A DNA stretch of 64,000 nt, from the NCBI GenBank assembly GCA_027576995.1, contig JANBQC010000059.1, positions 1 to 64,000 of the forward strand, read 5' to 3'. The stretch is from Dimargaris cristalligena. Taxonomy: Eukaryota > Kickxellomycota > Dimargaritomycetes > Dimargaritales > Dimargaritaceae. Under the pieces are notes generated by a model. The model saw nothing but the letters and a program-made list of their open reading frames with translations. It was not told the origin of the DNA and did not search any database. Both the position numbers and the translations under genes were made by a program. This document shows positions 11,780 to 22,393 of this stretch, one piece after another; positions within the stretch are counted from its first letter, which is position 1; each line of letters begins with the position of its first letter.

Positions 11780-13047
11780 GGCGAAACTATTAAAGGGTGA
11801 ATGGAGGAGGTAGGTTGAAGGAACCTAGAAAGGGGATGGACTAGAGAGTTGGTTAAAGTGGGAGGGGGGAAATGGAAAAAGCGGCTGGGTCAAGGAGAGA
11901 GTTGGTTATGATAAGTATAGGCAACACAGGGTAAGCTGAGAGACAGTTGGGTTGCGCAAGCGTGCTAGGTACAGCCGTGAAAAGCAGAGGGGAGCAATGG
12001 TCTATTTCTGGAAACACATACACATATTACCCAGGCATTCTGAACCCAGCTCACACCTCTCCTCTCCTCTCATCACCTCTACCCCCTTCGACCCGCGCAT
12101 TCACCAACTGGTTAGTTGGGGGGAGTGATGGGTACGAATTAATCACGTGATAATAACCAACTAGCTTATTCCAACGAGAGACTCTTATAATGGAGGGGGT
12201 AAGATTAAGCCTTATGTTATTTACTGAGTATACCCCCCCTCCATGTATGCATGCATATATCCGCCAACCACCCCACACACACACCCATAGGAAACGGTGT
12301 AGGCCTCTCGCCCAGCCTGACCGTAGTAGGGTAGAGTAGTAGGGATATGCCAAAAAGAAGAGCGCCAGCCAACCAACTACTAACGCCCTACACGGCAAAA
12401 TTTGAGTGTCACTCAACAATAGGACCAGTGGATGGGAGGGGAAGTTAGTCCCCCATAAAGGCCATCGCGGCCCCTGGGCCCTATAGTCTCCCCCTCTTTC
12501 CTCTCGAGTTGCCGATTCCTTGTCTTTTCATAAGCTTATAGGTCTTCGATCCGCAAGTTAAAATCTTTAAGATTGAAAAGGTATGTCTCCGTCGAATCAC
12601 CCCGCACACCGCCAGTCCGCCTGCCACGATCCCCATCAAGCGAATCCGACCCATATCCATCCATCTGCTCGCCATTGAATACGTACATATCGATATCGGT
12701 TGACCGATCCATCCATCCATCCATTGGCTAGCCTGGGTGTAGAGGATGCGTCGGATGGCCCGAACAACCGAGCACCTCGCCCGGTTGGCGGGAATTATCG
12801 GTACCAACGGCTTCATCGCTCATCGGATGGACTATACGGCTTTGCGCGGGCATAAGCTCACGTCGGTTCTTGAACGACATGTTCGAAATAGTCGCAGGAC
12901 CTGATTATTGCTGATGACACACCACTAACCTCCCCCCCCATTATTATGTTTGCGATTCCCATTTACCCCCTCCCAAACAAACCCCCGTCTCCCTAACTTT
13001 CAGATTCCTCCCTGCTTCCTAGCATAACCAATCCCATATAATCCAAA
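11780..13047. other. Divergent promoter region between HEM12 and RPP1
   Basis: Shared upstream DNA of two divergent genes. It holds a CA run (12273-12284), an ATCC tetranucleotide run (12707-12724) and pyrimidine-rich tracts at 12.9-13.02 kb just before the RPP1 ATG. No convincing extra gene. Confidence 0.6.
12707..12724. repeat. (ATCC)n tetranucleotide run
   Basis: About four and a half tandem copies of ATCC. Confidence 0.8.
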
Positions 13048-13555
13048 ATGTCCATCTCCGAAAAGGCCATCGTCTACGCTTCCCTCATCCTGGCTGATGC
13101 CGAGGTTGCCATCACCGTTGACAACCTGTCCGCCATCGTCAAGGCCTCCGGTGCTGAAGTCGAGCCCATCTACTTCTCCCTGTTCGCCAAGGCTCTCGAG
13201 GGCAAGAACGTGTCCGACCTGCTCATGAACGTTGGTGCCGGTAAGTGTCTTTCGGTGATTGTACTGAATTGCTGAGTTGCGAATGGGCCGGTAGAAACTG
13301 GCTTTCTAATATAGATTTCCGTTTATCAATAGCCCCGTTCAATTGACTATAATGTACTTGTAACTAACCCTCTAATTGTGTATTCGATTATTATTACCAC
13401 TCTCCTTACTATACGATCTAGCCGGTGCCTCCGCTCCCTCTGCTGGTGCCGCCGCCGGTGGTGCTTCCGCTGAGGCCGATGCTCCCGCCGAGGAGAAGAA
13501 GGAAGAGGAGGCCGATGAGTCCGATGACGACATGGGCTTCGGTCTGTTCGACTAA
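13048..13555 (+). CDS. RPP1: 60S acidic ribosomal protein P1
   Basis: Component of the ribosomal stalk that recruits translation GTPases. Exon 1 is 13048-13240 and exon 2 is 13422-13555. The intron at 13241-13421 is phase 1 with a GTAAGT donor. The 108-aa product has the P1 helical dimerisation domain ([20 protein letters not shown] at the N terminus, [20 protein letters not shown] next), an Ala/Gly hinge with [18 protein letters not shown], and the highly conserved acidic tail [13 protein letters not shown] that binds elongation factors. Codon use is strongly C-ending, as expected for a highly expressed gene. A CT-rich leader precedes the ATG. Confidence 0.97.
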
Positions 13556-14497
13556 AGCGTTTACCGCCGACCCTAACCCCCTCTCTCACTCACCAATCCC
13601 CCCCACCAGCTGTGTTGTTTCGTAAATGCCTTCTTGCCTGGGCTTACTCTAAATTTCGGGCGAGGTCCAGCCTTGACATTTCGCGGCTAATAACTATGTT
13701 GTCTGTATAACTTCGTTGATGGTTGTTGTTCCGTTACTCGTCAAGTCTGCCATCGTCTTTGGGGTCAAGGCAAACAGTTTTTACGGTGTTTCACATCTCC
13801 TACACCCTTTAGGTGTTGTCCCCCCTCTACTTTAACCTCCCCCTTCCCCCACAACATCAACATATAAACCACAATTACAGTATATGGATCTGTTTGTTAA
13901 TACACGGAAAGGCTCGAAGTATTCATGAATGAGAAAGTGGATTAGCTGTGTAGATTAGTTTGGAGTGATTAGTGTTGATTTTAGTTAGTTTTAGATTGCG
14001 TTAAAGAATATTTATAAGCAACTAGTGTAGTTTTAAAAAGGGTAAATTGTGAGGTACGGTTATTAAGGCCTGTTGCAGGGCGGGATACTACACCATGTTC
14101 ATCTTTCGTAATGCAGCGATCAATAGTTGGTCTCTGTAAATAGCCTCTCCGATTCACACTTGCTAACCATAGCATCTAGCCCCTATTCCTATTCAGACGT
14201 TCCCAAGGTCTCATGCTAACTCGTTATAATTACAATCCCACCCTCTCCCCCACCGTAGCCAGCTGAATGTAATAACCCCCCTACTGGCCCTCTCCTCTCC
14301 TTCTTCCCCCATCTCTTCTACCCAAACTGCTTGTTCCTACCACTCATCTTTATAGTTGCCTCCGCTCTCTCTTCAGAGATACCTTTGTACACGTCACATT
14401 CTCCTAACCAGTAGCGTCCCACGTACTCTCCCTTCTTTACCGCACCTATTCCACCCATTCGCACCCCCTTTTATCTGTACCTCCCCCATTCTCCACC
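13556..14497. other. Intergenic, RPP1 3' flank and RIB4 promoter
   Basis: The last 250 bp before RIB4 are strongly CT-rich, typical of promoters and leaders in this window. No gene seen. Confidence 0.6.
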
Positions 14498-15151
14498 ATG
14501 ACTGACTTCGCTAAGGGACTTAAGGCCTCGGACGCCACCATTGACGGCTCTAACCTCCGCATTCTTATCGTCCACGGCCGCTGGAATGCCGCCATCGTCG
14601 ACGCGTTGGTGACCGGAGCCAAGGATACCATGACGCAGCGCTACGGCGTGCAGTCCCAGAACATTATCGTCCAGTCGGTACCCGGGGCGTACGAACTGCC
14701 CTTTGCCGCCCAGCGCCTCATTCAGCAGTCCCAACAGCGGTCGCAGGACCTCATCGCCAACGTCACCGACAGCATGGCCAACCTCATGGACGACTTGATG
14801 TCCTCCCCGAAACCTACCGCCACTACCACGGGTAGTGCTGCGACGCCTTCGTCGTCCAGTGGAGGAGCCGCCCCGCGTAAACTGCAGGGCCCTTTCGATG
14901 CGGTAATCTGTATCGGAGTGTTGATCAAGGGCTCCACCATGCATTTTGAGTACATCTGCGAGGCCGTTAGTCACGGGATCACCCGGGTGGGTTTGGATAC
15001 CGGCGTGCCGGTGATCTTCGGGGTCCTCACTTGTCTTGATGACGACCAGGCGCTGGAGCGGGCGGCCCTGGGCAAAGGGGCGGACAAGGGCCACAATCAC
15101 GGCGAAGACTGGGGCGCGGCGGCGGTTGAAATGGCTACCCTGAAGCTGTAG
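14498..15151 (+). CDS. RIB4: 6,7-dimethyl-8-ribityllumazine synthase with an internal insertion
   Basis: Penultimate step of riboflavin synthesis: it condenses 5-amino-6-ribitylaminouracil with dihydroxybutanone phosphate. Single exon, 217 aa, versus about 150-170 aa for the family. Visible motifs: RILIVHGRWNAAIVDALV near residue 21, VPGAYELPFAAQ near 61, the catalytic VLIKGSTMHFEYI with His149, VPVIFGVLTC, and the C-terminal NHGEDWGAAAVEMA. Residues of about 77-131 are an extra Ser/Thr/Gln/Ala-rich segment containing SPKPTATTTGSAATPSSSSG, inserted between the AAQRL helix and the FDAVICIGV strand, where relatives have only a short loop. All catalytic motifs flanking it are intact. A TA microsatellite starts 2 bp after the stop. 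Confidence 0.96.
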   Translation: MTDFAKGLKASDATIDGSNLRILIVHGRWNAAIVDALVTGAKDTMTQRYGVQSQNIIVQSVPGAYELPFAAQRLIQQSQQRSQDLIANVTDSMANLMDDLMSSPKPTATTTGSAATPSSSSGGAAPRKLQGPFDAVICIGVLIKGSTMHFEYICEAVSHGITRVGLDTGVPVIFGVLTCLDDDQALERAALGKGADKGHNHGEDWGAAAVEMATLKL

Positions 15152-15153
15152 AT

Positions 15154-15174
15154 GATATATATATATATATATAT
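15154..15174. repeat. (TA)n microsatellite directly after the RIB4 stop
   Basis: Uninterrupted TA dinucleotides in the presumed 3' UTR. Confidence 0.9.
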
Positions 15175-16028
15175 CTCGATTTTTTGGAGGCCTTGTCTTG
15201 GCTTGATGGAGGAGCAGGAGGCAATGTCCTAAGTATCTTTGTCTATCTTGACCCGTTCAATCGCTCTCTATGCCCTTTTTAGTAAGAGGTAACTTCACTT
15301 TTTTTTTTTAGTTTGATCCACGGGCCGGATCTTTCAGCGATCTCTAAGATGTATAAGCATATAAATGGTGATTTTGCCGTATTGAAATGATTCATAGATC
15401 AATGGGGTGCTTTATCTAAAGGGTTTGGTTATTAAAGTGATGGGCAGTCATCGGGTGATTAATGATGAGAGGAGGGAGGAGTGTACACATAGGATTTAGA
15501 TGGGATGGAATAAAACATCAAACTATAGTATGCCTGGGATGAATAATGAGAGGGGTAGTTTATTAAGGTCATGTGATACCACGTGCCTTTGGTTGGTGGA
15601 TGCCTCTCCCTCCCATTTTGGATAAGCCAGCGAAAAAAAAAAATGCAGAGAGAAAATGAAGGGAAGAGAGGGGTGTGGGATGGGCGAAGTCTAATAGGGT
15701 TGCTAGGTGGGTGATGTGGAGGGAATGGGGCTTGGGGATTAGGATAGTATTTTCTCTACTATAGGTATTACCATGGGAGACTGTGAGTGAAAGCAAGTGA
15801 AAGAGAGGAGGGACGTGGTAGTAGGGCTGGGCTAAATCCATGGGGAGAAATGGGACAAAATCCCCCCAATGGGCTCCGTCTGCCCTGGAAGAGAAAGAAG
15901 TGAGAAAAGCAGGAAAATAGCTGGGCGGGGCGCCCCTCTCCCACACGATCTTGTATGAAAAGTGAAATATGCCTCGGGTCTAATCTTGATCTTTCTCTTC
16001 TCGTTTTGCCTTCTTCGCCATCCCCAAG

Positions 16029-16345
16029 GTGAGTTTACGATTCCGACCTGCTCTGTTTTGTGCAAGGTTAAAGATCCCTCGTCCGATCTGAAACCTGACG
16101 CAGAAGCTGGTACCTTCCGAACCGCGCGCCCTATGTTGCGCCCCCTGTTCGGAATCCGTCATCCGATTCGATTCGGTTCGATCCTATCCGATCTATCGAG
16201 CTAGAATAGATCCACCTCGTTTGGGGGGGGCGAGCCCTTCTATATGTTACTATACCAGGTTTTTATTAAGTCCGATCCACTACTAACCACCCACCTCGCA
16301 TATTGGTCTTGTGTTTGCCGTAATCTTCCTACCTCTTCCTCTTAG
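16029..16345 (+). other. Candidate 5' UTR intron of RPS29
   Basis: AAG|GTGAGT at 16029 and a pyrimidine tract ending CTTAG at 16345 bracket 317 bp just upstream of the RPS29 ATG. Leader introns are common in fungal ribosomal protein genes. Only splice consensus supports it. Confidence 0.3.
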
Positions 16346-16375
16346 TCGGAATTAAAACGCACATATACCTCCACC

Positions 16376-16546
16376 ATGGCCCACGTCAACGTCTGGTTCT
16401 CCCACTCCCGCAAGTACGGTAAGGGCTCCCGCGAGTGCCGCGTCTGCACCCACCGCGCCGGTCTCATCCGCAAGTACCACCTGAACATCTGCCGTCAGTG
16501 CTTCCGCGAATACGCCAACGACATTGGCTTCAAGAAGATGAACTAA
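16376..16546 (+). CDS. RPS29: 40S ribosomal protein S29 (uS14)
   Basis: Small zinc-binding protein of the 40S head. The 56-aa frame from the ATG at 16376 (context ACCATGG) reads [20 protein letters not shown] and then the zinc ribbon, with CRVC and CRQC pairs separated by [13 protein letters not shown], ending [14 protein letters not shown]. Length and motifs match eukaryotic S29 exactly. Codons are almost all C- or G-ending, like RPP1. A longer antisense open frame overlaps it completely and is a shadow. Confidence 0.97.
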   Translation: MAHVNVWFSHSRKYGKGSRECRVCTHRAGLIRKYHLNICRQCFREYANDIGFKKMN

Positions 16547-17904
16547 AGCGACTAAGTGGTTTCCCCCTCGTTGCTCGCCAACAACCGCTTTTTTTTTGGT
16601 CCACACAACCCCCCCCCGGTCGTACTGGAAACTCACTACCGAACCCAATACCGCCACCGTACCCTTTTTCCAGACACTTATTATGTTGAAGAGGCCACAG
16701 GTTCTTGTAGTAGGGAAGGGCGTATATGTTCAAAATACCCTCCGTCGTCGTTAATTCGGCCCAGTTGCCCAATAAATATTCCTTACTCATAATCTTGGCC
16801 ACTGGCGGTGAATGGGTTTGACTTACTTTTTTCGCTCGTACTAGTTATATATAGTCTGTTTTATGGATTGGCCTTGCGTGAGCCGGCGCCCTCGTTTTAG
16901 GCCCAGTCCATCATTATTTTATCATGGGACAATGGTTTAGTCCAGTACAACCGGCTACAGGTCTTCGTGACCCGAGCCAGTTCAATCCAGGAGTTGTTTT
17001 GATGCTTGCTAGTTTATTGTAGAACCCCATGGGTTGCTTGGGACCCAGACCAATGTAGATACTGTGCGTTTCTTCTCTCTATTAACCCCCCGAGCTGTCT
17101 ATCTATAGTTGGGCTGGTAAAACTCTCGTTTCAGGCAAGTCCGTTGCTACCCCCAACAGTAGCCATTGAAAGAATATGGCTAACTTACCCGTCTCCCGCA
17201 ACTATATAATCAATCCCCTTAGCCTGCATACTTCCCAATAGTCTTCACAATAGGGCCATTCTGAATGCCCCTGGCTTATTACGACAGACAAGCAGGGACC
17301 AACCTTCCCTCCAGTCACTTTTATTTCGGACCGTGGTGTCGTCGCCCCTTCAGCTGAGGTTATGGATTACTTTAGGTGAGCTCCAAAGCTGAAACCCATT
17401 CTTTTAGGCTACCATTAGAATAGGCCACCACCACATCACCACTTGCCAGATGTCATTTAACTGATTGGCTAATGGGCCGGATAATTCATCGCATCGCCGC
17501 CCTTTAGAAAGATGAGACACTGGCAAAGATAGGCGTCGCCCCTGTCCGCCCTAGATGTGCGGGGTTTCGTCAACCACTTTGTGTGCGTGACCAGTGCTGC
17601 TGCGCCCGGGGTCTATTCTCTCCCAAACGGCCCTGCCGCAATTCAAGCCGATCCCTCCTCATTGTCTATCGTTTCTTTAGCCTCCAATTGTATATTTGCC
17701 ACTTGCTGCCCCATTTCCTCCCTCGGGCTACACACGTCGCCCCTTGAATTCCTAGCTAACCGCCCAACTTTCCCGCAACTCTACTTTTGGGCCAGAGGCG
17801 TTCCCCTCCCCACATTGAAGCCCTAGCATACCGTCTACCGTAAGCGCCAAGGCACAGCAACCACGAAGAAGCGATCCACTTTTGTTTTGATGCATACAGA
17901 GTAA
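16547..17904. other. Intergenic, upstream region of the carrier gene
   Basis: No gene recognised. Mixed composition with short open frames lacking ATG starts, for example at 17.56-17.83 kb. Confidence 0.55.
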
Positions 17905-19182
17905 ATGACCAGCCTATTCAATCAGTACCTCTCGCTCTTCTCTACCCTATCTCCTTGGTTGTCTCCCACAGCGAGCAGTCCCTTGCGACCCCAAGTCCAT
18001 GCAGGCTCCTCCGATACCCTCGTGGAAGTCAGCTCGGGGGCGATCCTGTCCGCCGAAGCCGTCGCCCAGGCCGCCGGTGCTTCGTCACCACCCGCGTCTT
18101 CACCCCAGCAAACCGCTGCTTGGCAATCGTTTATCGCCGGCGGATTCGGCGGCATGTGTTTAGTCCTGGCTGGACATCCGTTTGACTTACTCAAAGTACG
18201 CCTCCAAACACTGACCCAACTGGGCCAACCCGGTTCCACCGTCCCCGTTGGTTCGATATCCGCCAGCCAGCTCGGTCGCCATATTTTTACCCAAGAGGGG
18301 CTTAGGGGCCTGTACCGAGGGGTGATACCCCCGCTGCTGGGTGCCACCCCAATTAATGCCATCGCCTTTTGGGCCTATGATTTCGGCCTCCGATCCGTGC
18401 GCTACCTTGATGATCAGTTCGGCAATCCTTCGATGACTCCACCGCGTCTATCCTTCCGCGGTGGGGATTATATCGGCGACCGTGCTTGGACCCGGCCCAT
18501 GGATAAAGATGTTCTCAGCCTGGCCCAGATCGCGGGTGCCGGCGCCATTTCCGGCATTTTCCCCGTTTTACTTATCGGACCGGCGGAGCGGATCAAAGTA
18601 TTGCAGCAGGTGGCCGGTTCTACGCTACCGTCCGCGGCTACACCCACCACCCCTGCAGGAGGGAAGTCCACCCGGCCACCAGTAGCGTCAGCATCGCCCG
18701 TCCGTCCGAGCGTCCTGGCTATTATCCGCCAGGTTTATCGTGCCGAAGGCCTGGGGGGTATATTCCGGGGTACTCCCGCCGCTGCTTTACGCGATATCCC
18801 GGGCTGTGCGGTCTATTTCACCACCTATGAAGCGGTTCGCCGCCAACTCAGCCCCCGCCCAACCCCCGGTGCTTCAGTACCAGCCAACCCTGGCTGGAAT
18901 TTACCCACCCCGGTCGTGGTCCTCCTAGCCGGCGGGGTGGCTGGTATTATTGATTGGGCCGTGACCATGCCCGTCGATACACTCAAATCCCGGCTTCAAA
19001 CCGCCCCTCCGGGCATGTACCCCCGGGGTATACGTGACGTGGCCCGTCATTTGGTGCAGACGGAAGGCTGGTCGTCCCTATACCGCGGTATCGGCCCCGT
19101 TATGTTACGGGCCTTTCCGGCGAATGCGGCCTGCTTTGCCGGCTACGAAGCGGCCATGAGTGTTTTATCTCAATTTTCTTAG
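17905..19182 (+). CDS. CRC1: Mitochondrial carrier, carnitine/acylcarnitine type
   Basis: Inner-membrane solute carrier predicted to exchange acylcarnitine for carnitine, feeding fatty-acid oxidation. Intronless, 425 aa, longer than typical carriers (about 300 aa) because of a Ser/Ala/Pro-rich N-terminal extension of about 70 residues and Pro-rich loops between repeats. The three tandem carrier repeats each carry the Px[DE]xx[KR] signature: HPFDLLKVRLQT, GPAERIKVLQQ and MPVDTLKSRLQT. The second signature (PAERIK) and the third-repeat continuation APPGMYPRGIRDVARHLV are typical of the CRC1/SLC25A20 branch. GGFGGMCLVLAGHPFD is the first-repeat start. Ornithine-type carriers are the nearest alternative. 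Confidence 0.88.
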   Translation: MTSLFNQYLSLFSTLSPWLSPTASSPLRPQVHAGSSDTLVEVSSGAILSAEAVAQAAGASSPPASSPQQTAAWQSFIAGGFGGMCLVLAGHPFDLLKVRLQTLTQLGQPGSTVPVGSISASQLGRHIFTQEGLRGLYRGVIPPLLGATPINAIAFWAYDFGLRSVRYLDDQFGNPSMTPPRLSFRGGDYIGDRAWTRPMDKDVLSLAQIAGAGAISGIFPVLLIGPAERIKVLQQVAGSTLPSAATPTTPAGGKSTRPPVASASPVRPSVLAIIRQVYRAEGLGGIFRGTPAAALRDIPGCAVYFTTYEAVRRQLSPRPTPGASVPANPGWNLPTPVVVLLAGGVAGIIDWAVTMPVDTLKSRLQTAPPGMYPRGIRDVARHLVQTEGWSSLYRGIGPVMLRAFPANAACFAGYEAAMSVLSQFS

Positions 19183-21181
19183 ACATTGAATGCAAAACTA
19201 CCTGGGAAAGCGGAAGGTGTCCATTTTCCCACCTCTCCCCTCCCCTCTTCTCCGCTATTCTCCAGCCATTATATAACGACCTCTTAGAGTGGAACGGTAG
19301 AGGGGGAGTAGCATCCAAATGGACTTTTTTATTCACGACTTATAACGTAACGATCCAGACATAATAAACCAGTGTTAATACAATTGAAATCAACGGAGTT
19401 GAATGTATGCTCAAGATCTTACACTTAAAGTGAATATATTAGCTCTTCTTCCCTTGTCTTATCAAGTGGGGTATCAACCCATTGGTGACAATCGCGTTAA
19501 AGATATATGGGGGTTCGGTTTATATCACGAAACCGTTCTCGAAGATGGGTCTTTCATAGATTTGGCGATGGGTCAGATAGTTCCAAAGCCCTCCCGTCGT
19601 TTCACTCTTTCTAGGCGCATCTTGGTGATTGGTTAAATGAACACATGTGGGGGCCATACCATGAGTAGATTTCTTTATTGGTAGTCGAGTCGATTAGAAA
19701 AATCAATTGTGAGGAGTGGGGGGCGGGTCGAAAACTGTATATTGCCCTAGTAAGAATTAGGCGGGTCAAATAAGCTAATACAACCCTTACACTATTGTAG
19801 CTACTTGGTCCCATATTAGTACAGGCCAAAACCACTCAGGCCTATCAAGAACATCCCGTCTCCACGATATACCTACACTACCTGACTGGGCGATAGGCCC
19901 CAAGAAAGGCGCTGAGTATACATCTAAAGCGTATTACCACAACGTGTAAGGTGGTAGCTATTGGTCAATGGAAGGCATGCGAGAAGGGGTGGTATAGATT
20001 ATTTATAATGCTGTTGATCCTTGGGGTGACGTGAATTGGGTTTAGTTATGGATCTCGTTAGCCTGGACTCCGAGGGGCACCGTTTTTCTTGTAATATCGC
20101 GAAAACCTGAGAGTAACTTAGGTCAGTGGGTGGAGCCTTCATTTGGTCGGGTATTGGCCTATATATATGTGTATCTATCTTTCTGTCTACCAGTTTGTGT
20201 AGAGGGGGCTGGCTTATGGATTTGGTAGCAGTATTTAGTTCGTAATATTTAAATGGTAAAATGAATCCCCTGGTATAAATAAATGAAATGACTTACTTCT
20301 CAATAATACTAGAGCATAGTGTCAATTGATTGATACAATGGGCAATACTGCTACGTGAAGCCTCTAGGAACCTCAAAAGCCCAATATATAACACATGTTA
20401 CCTAAGAAAACTCATTTTTTTAAAAATAAATAAACTGCAGGGCCCGGTATACCGGCAAACGTGGTCAATGTAAGGTTGCCATAAAAAGGTTTTCCATTGG
20501 GGGAGGGGGTATTGTTTGGCTGCTCTGACCCAGCTGAGGCGAATACGGGCACTACTCAATACTTTGTATTGAACATCCCACTATTGTTGCATCTTGTTCA
20601 CAAGCCGCCGCAGCTGTGTTGAACTGAGCATATTAAGGGGGACTAGAGGCTTAGAGCGAAGTTTCCTTTATGCGGCTAGGTTGGATCTCATCCCCCATAC
20701 CCTCAGAAGGGACCGTCCACTTGTGAACCATTGGTTGGCTAACATCCACTTGCATTCCGTGAATTGAACTTCCTATCTATTTTCTTCGACGCTGTAGGGA
20801 ACACCGATAGAGGCACTTGTGTGCCATATGGTCCCATTTGCACAGTTGATTATTTAGGGTATCAAACAGACGGAGGCAACACACGTGCTGTTAAGGGAAG
20901 AAGAGAGGGTGAGCGCGTTGGGAGTGCAGAATTCTACACGTCTATTGTAATGCTTCATTGGATTATTATAAATCCATGTTGTAAAATAGTGATGTGGCTT
21001 TGGGAAAGTATGGTCAAAAAGGCCTATTTATATGATTATATAAAAGAAATCTACCGAAAGGATATTATTTAAATTTTGGTTTCAATGGTTACCAGTTATA
21101 GTGAACTGGCCCAGAAGTACTCTCCTACTCCGGTTAAATGTCTACTCTATCAGTGGGGATACCATAATGTGCAATATCAGA
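19183..21181. other. Intergenic between two convergent genes
   Basis: Two kilobases of AT-rich DNA between CRC1 and a minus-strand secreted-protein gene. The longest open frames (about 77 aa at 19.40 kb, 102 aa at 20.76 kb) lack domains or signal peptides, and the second lacks an ATG. Confidence 0.5.
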
Positions 21182-22393
21182 TTAAATAGGTTCGCCATTC
21201 GAATTGACAAAACTGTAAGATTGATTGGTTGAGTCACCCGCTCTGGCCTGTTGATTTTGATGGGTGTAGGGGTATTCACTTACAAATTGAAATTCACGTG
21301 AAGATCCTCCGGGTTGCTGCCCAGTCCTTGGTCGAATCGGACGAGGCTGGCCGTGGTCCGGGATAGGCAGGCCACTTTTAGTTTCACTTCCCATTGTGGC
21401 ACCATCGTTTTCCATATTGGAATTGAATAATTCGGGGTCGAAACCCAAGTTGTCCTTGAAAGCTTCATCATAAGCATTCCACCTGTTGTCCGTGGCAGCA
21501 TGGTCGGTTTCCCCCCCGTGGAAAACGGACTCTCCATCGGTGGGTCCAGGTGCATAAGATAAAGGGAGTGAATATCCTTCGAGTTGCTGCCGAACACTTG
21601 GTCGCTTCGGTTGAGGTTGGTCGTCGTGGTCCGGAGTGGACCCGCCACGCTTAGTACCAATTTCCGTGATGACATTATCGGGTTTCGCGTTGAAATTGTA
21701 TATTTTGGGGTCGAGACCCAGATTATCCGCGAAATTATCATCGTAATCATTCCACCTGCCGTCCAAAGTGGTATGATCGGTTTCCCCTTGGCCATAACCG
21801 GACTGACTGGAGTTGAGACCAAGGTATCCCCCGTTTGATTCATCGGCCTCATTCATGTTGGAGTCTGAGTTAGCGGACACATCCATGTTAAGGACCGATT
21901 TGTCATCCCCATTGGAATCAGAGGTTAGTTTAAAGGGCTGGGTTAACAACATCAGTTTCTGGGTATGGTCGTTCTCCGACTTAATGGCAGGGTCCCGAGT
22001 ATAACCCATTTCGTTAAGCAGGCTACCATCGTAGCCTAGCCCATTACCCGACATTTGCTCTCCAAACAGGTAGGACCCAGCATCCTCGAAATACTCGTTA
22101 CCGCCTAACCCCGCCGACGTAGTGGTCTGGGAAGGATCCACGGGGGATAGCATTCCCGGCTGACTGGAAAAGGGGTAATCGTCGGTATTCCCTGCTACGA
22201 ATGGTTCTACGCCGGGGTCATACTTTGCTTTCCCGGTAGGGTTAGTCGAGCCGGGAAACATGGTAGGGTTTTGGCCGAGCGATCGTTCCGGATGTAATAA
22301 ATCATGTTGATTATTCTTATACATTGGCAGGGCGGTGGTGAGAGCGGTGCATACGAGAACGCAGAGCCCCCAAACTGTCGGGTTTTGAAACAT
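21182..22393 (-). CDS. Secreted repeat protein A, 403 aa, unknown function
   Basis: Not recognised. The ATG at 22393 opens with a clear signal peptide (MFQNPTVWGLCVLVCTALTT, then ALP). The rest is hydrophilic, rich in Asn, Asp, Gly, Ser and Pro, cysteine-free and probably disordered. Two imperfect copies of a 70-residue unit occupy residues of about 203-272 and 294-363. Both start GETDH, contain RWNDYD or RWNAYD and DNLG[LF]DP, and later have PDH with a basic Arg/Pro stretch. It resembles the secreted gene at 24180-24860 at its N terminus (WGL.VL.C, D-L-x-H, YPFS). A GTAAGT at about 21278 and a TTACAG at about 21212 could remove a 67-nt intron and give a different 11-residue tail; the unspliced frame is used here. 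A secreted effector-like, wall or matrix role is inference only. Confidence 0.8.
   Translation of the reverse strand: MFQNPTVWGLCVLVCTALTTALPMYKNNQHDLLHPERSLGQNPTMFPGSTNPTGKAKYDPGVEPFVAGNTDDYPFSSQPGMLSPVDPSQTTTSAGLGGNEYFEDAGSYLFGEQMSGNGLGYDGSLLNEMGYTRDPAIKSENDHTQKLMLLTQPFKLTSDSNGDDKSVLNMDVSANSDSNMNEADESNGGYLGLNSSQSGYGQGETDHTTLDGRWNDYDDNFADNLGLDPKIYNFNAKPDNVITEIGTKRGGSTPDHDDQPQPKRPSVRQQLEGYSLPLSYAPGPTDGESVFHGGETDHAATDNRWNAYDEAFKDNLGFDPELFNSNMENDGATMGSETKSGLPIPDHGQPRPIRPRTGQQPGGSSREFQFVSEYPYTHQNQQARAGDSTNQSYSFVNSNGEPI

Larger units (their letters stand above)
15152..16375. other. Intergenic and 5' leader region of RPS29
   Basis: No protein gene supported. 15.5-15.95 kb is purine-rich on the plus strand. 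16.0-16.35 kb may contain a 5' UTR intron of RPS29. Confidence 0.5.

Noticed and set aside
12051..12419. 122-codon hydrophobic minus-strand frame
   Set aside because: Lies in the HEM12/RPP1 promoter region and is explained by CA and CT simple sequence.
14471..15100. 209-codon minus-strand open frame
   Set aside because: Mirror of RIB4 coding sequence caused by its GC-rich third positions.
16352..16657. 101-codon minus-strand open frame
   Set aside because: Antisense to RPS29, which is certain from its zinc-ribbon motifs.
19403..19636. 77-codon ATG-initiated plus-strand frame
   Set aside because: No domain, signal or splice continuation, in AT-rich spacer. Length compatible with chance.
20764..21072. 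102-codon plus-strand frame
   Set aside because: Starts at TTG rather than ATG and has no recognisable features.
21280..21852. 190-codon second frame inside secreted protein A
   Set aside because: Same-strand shifted frame without a signal peptide. It repeats only because the underlying DNA repeats.
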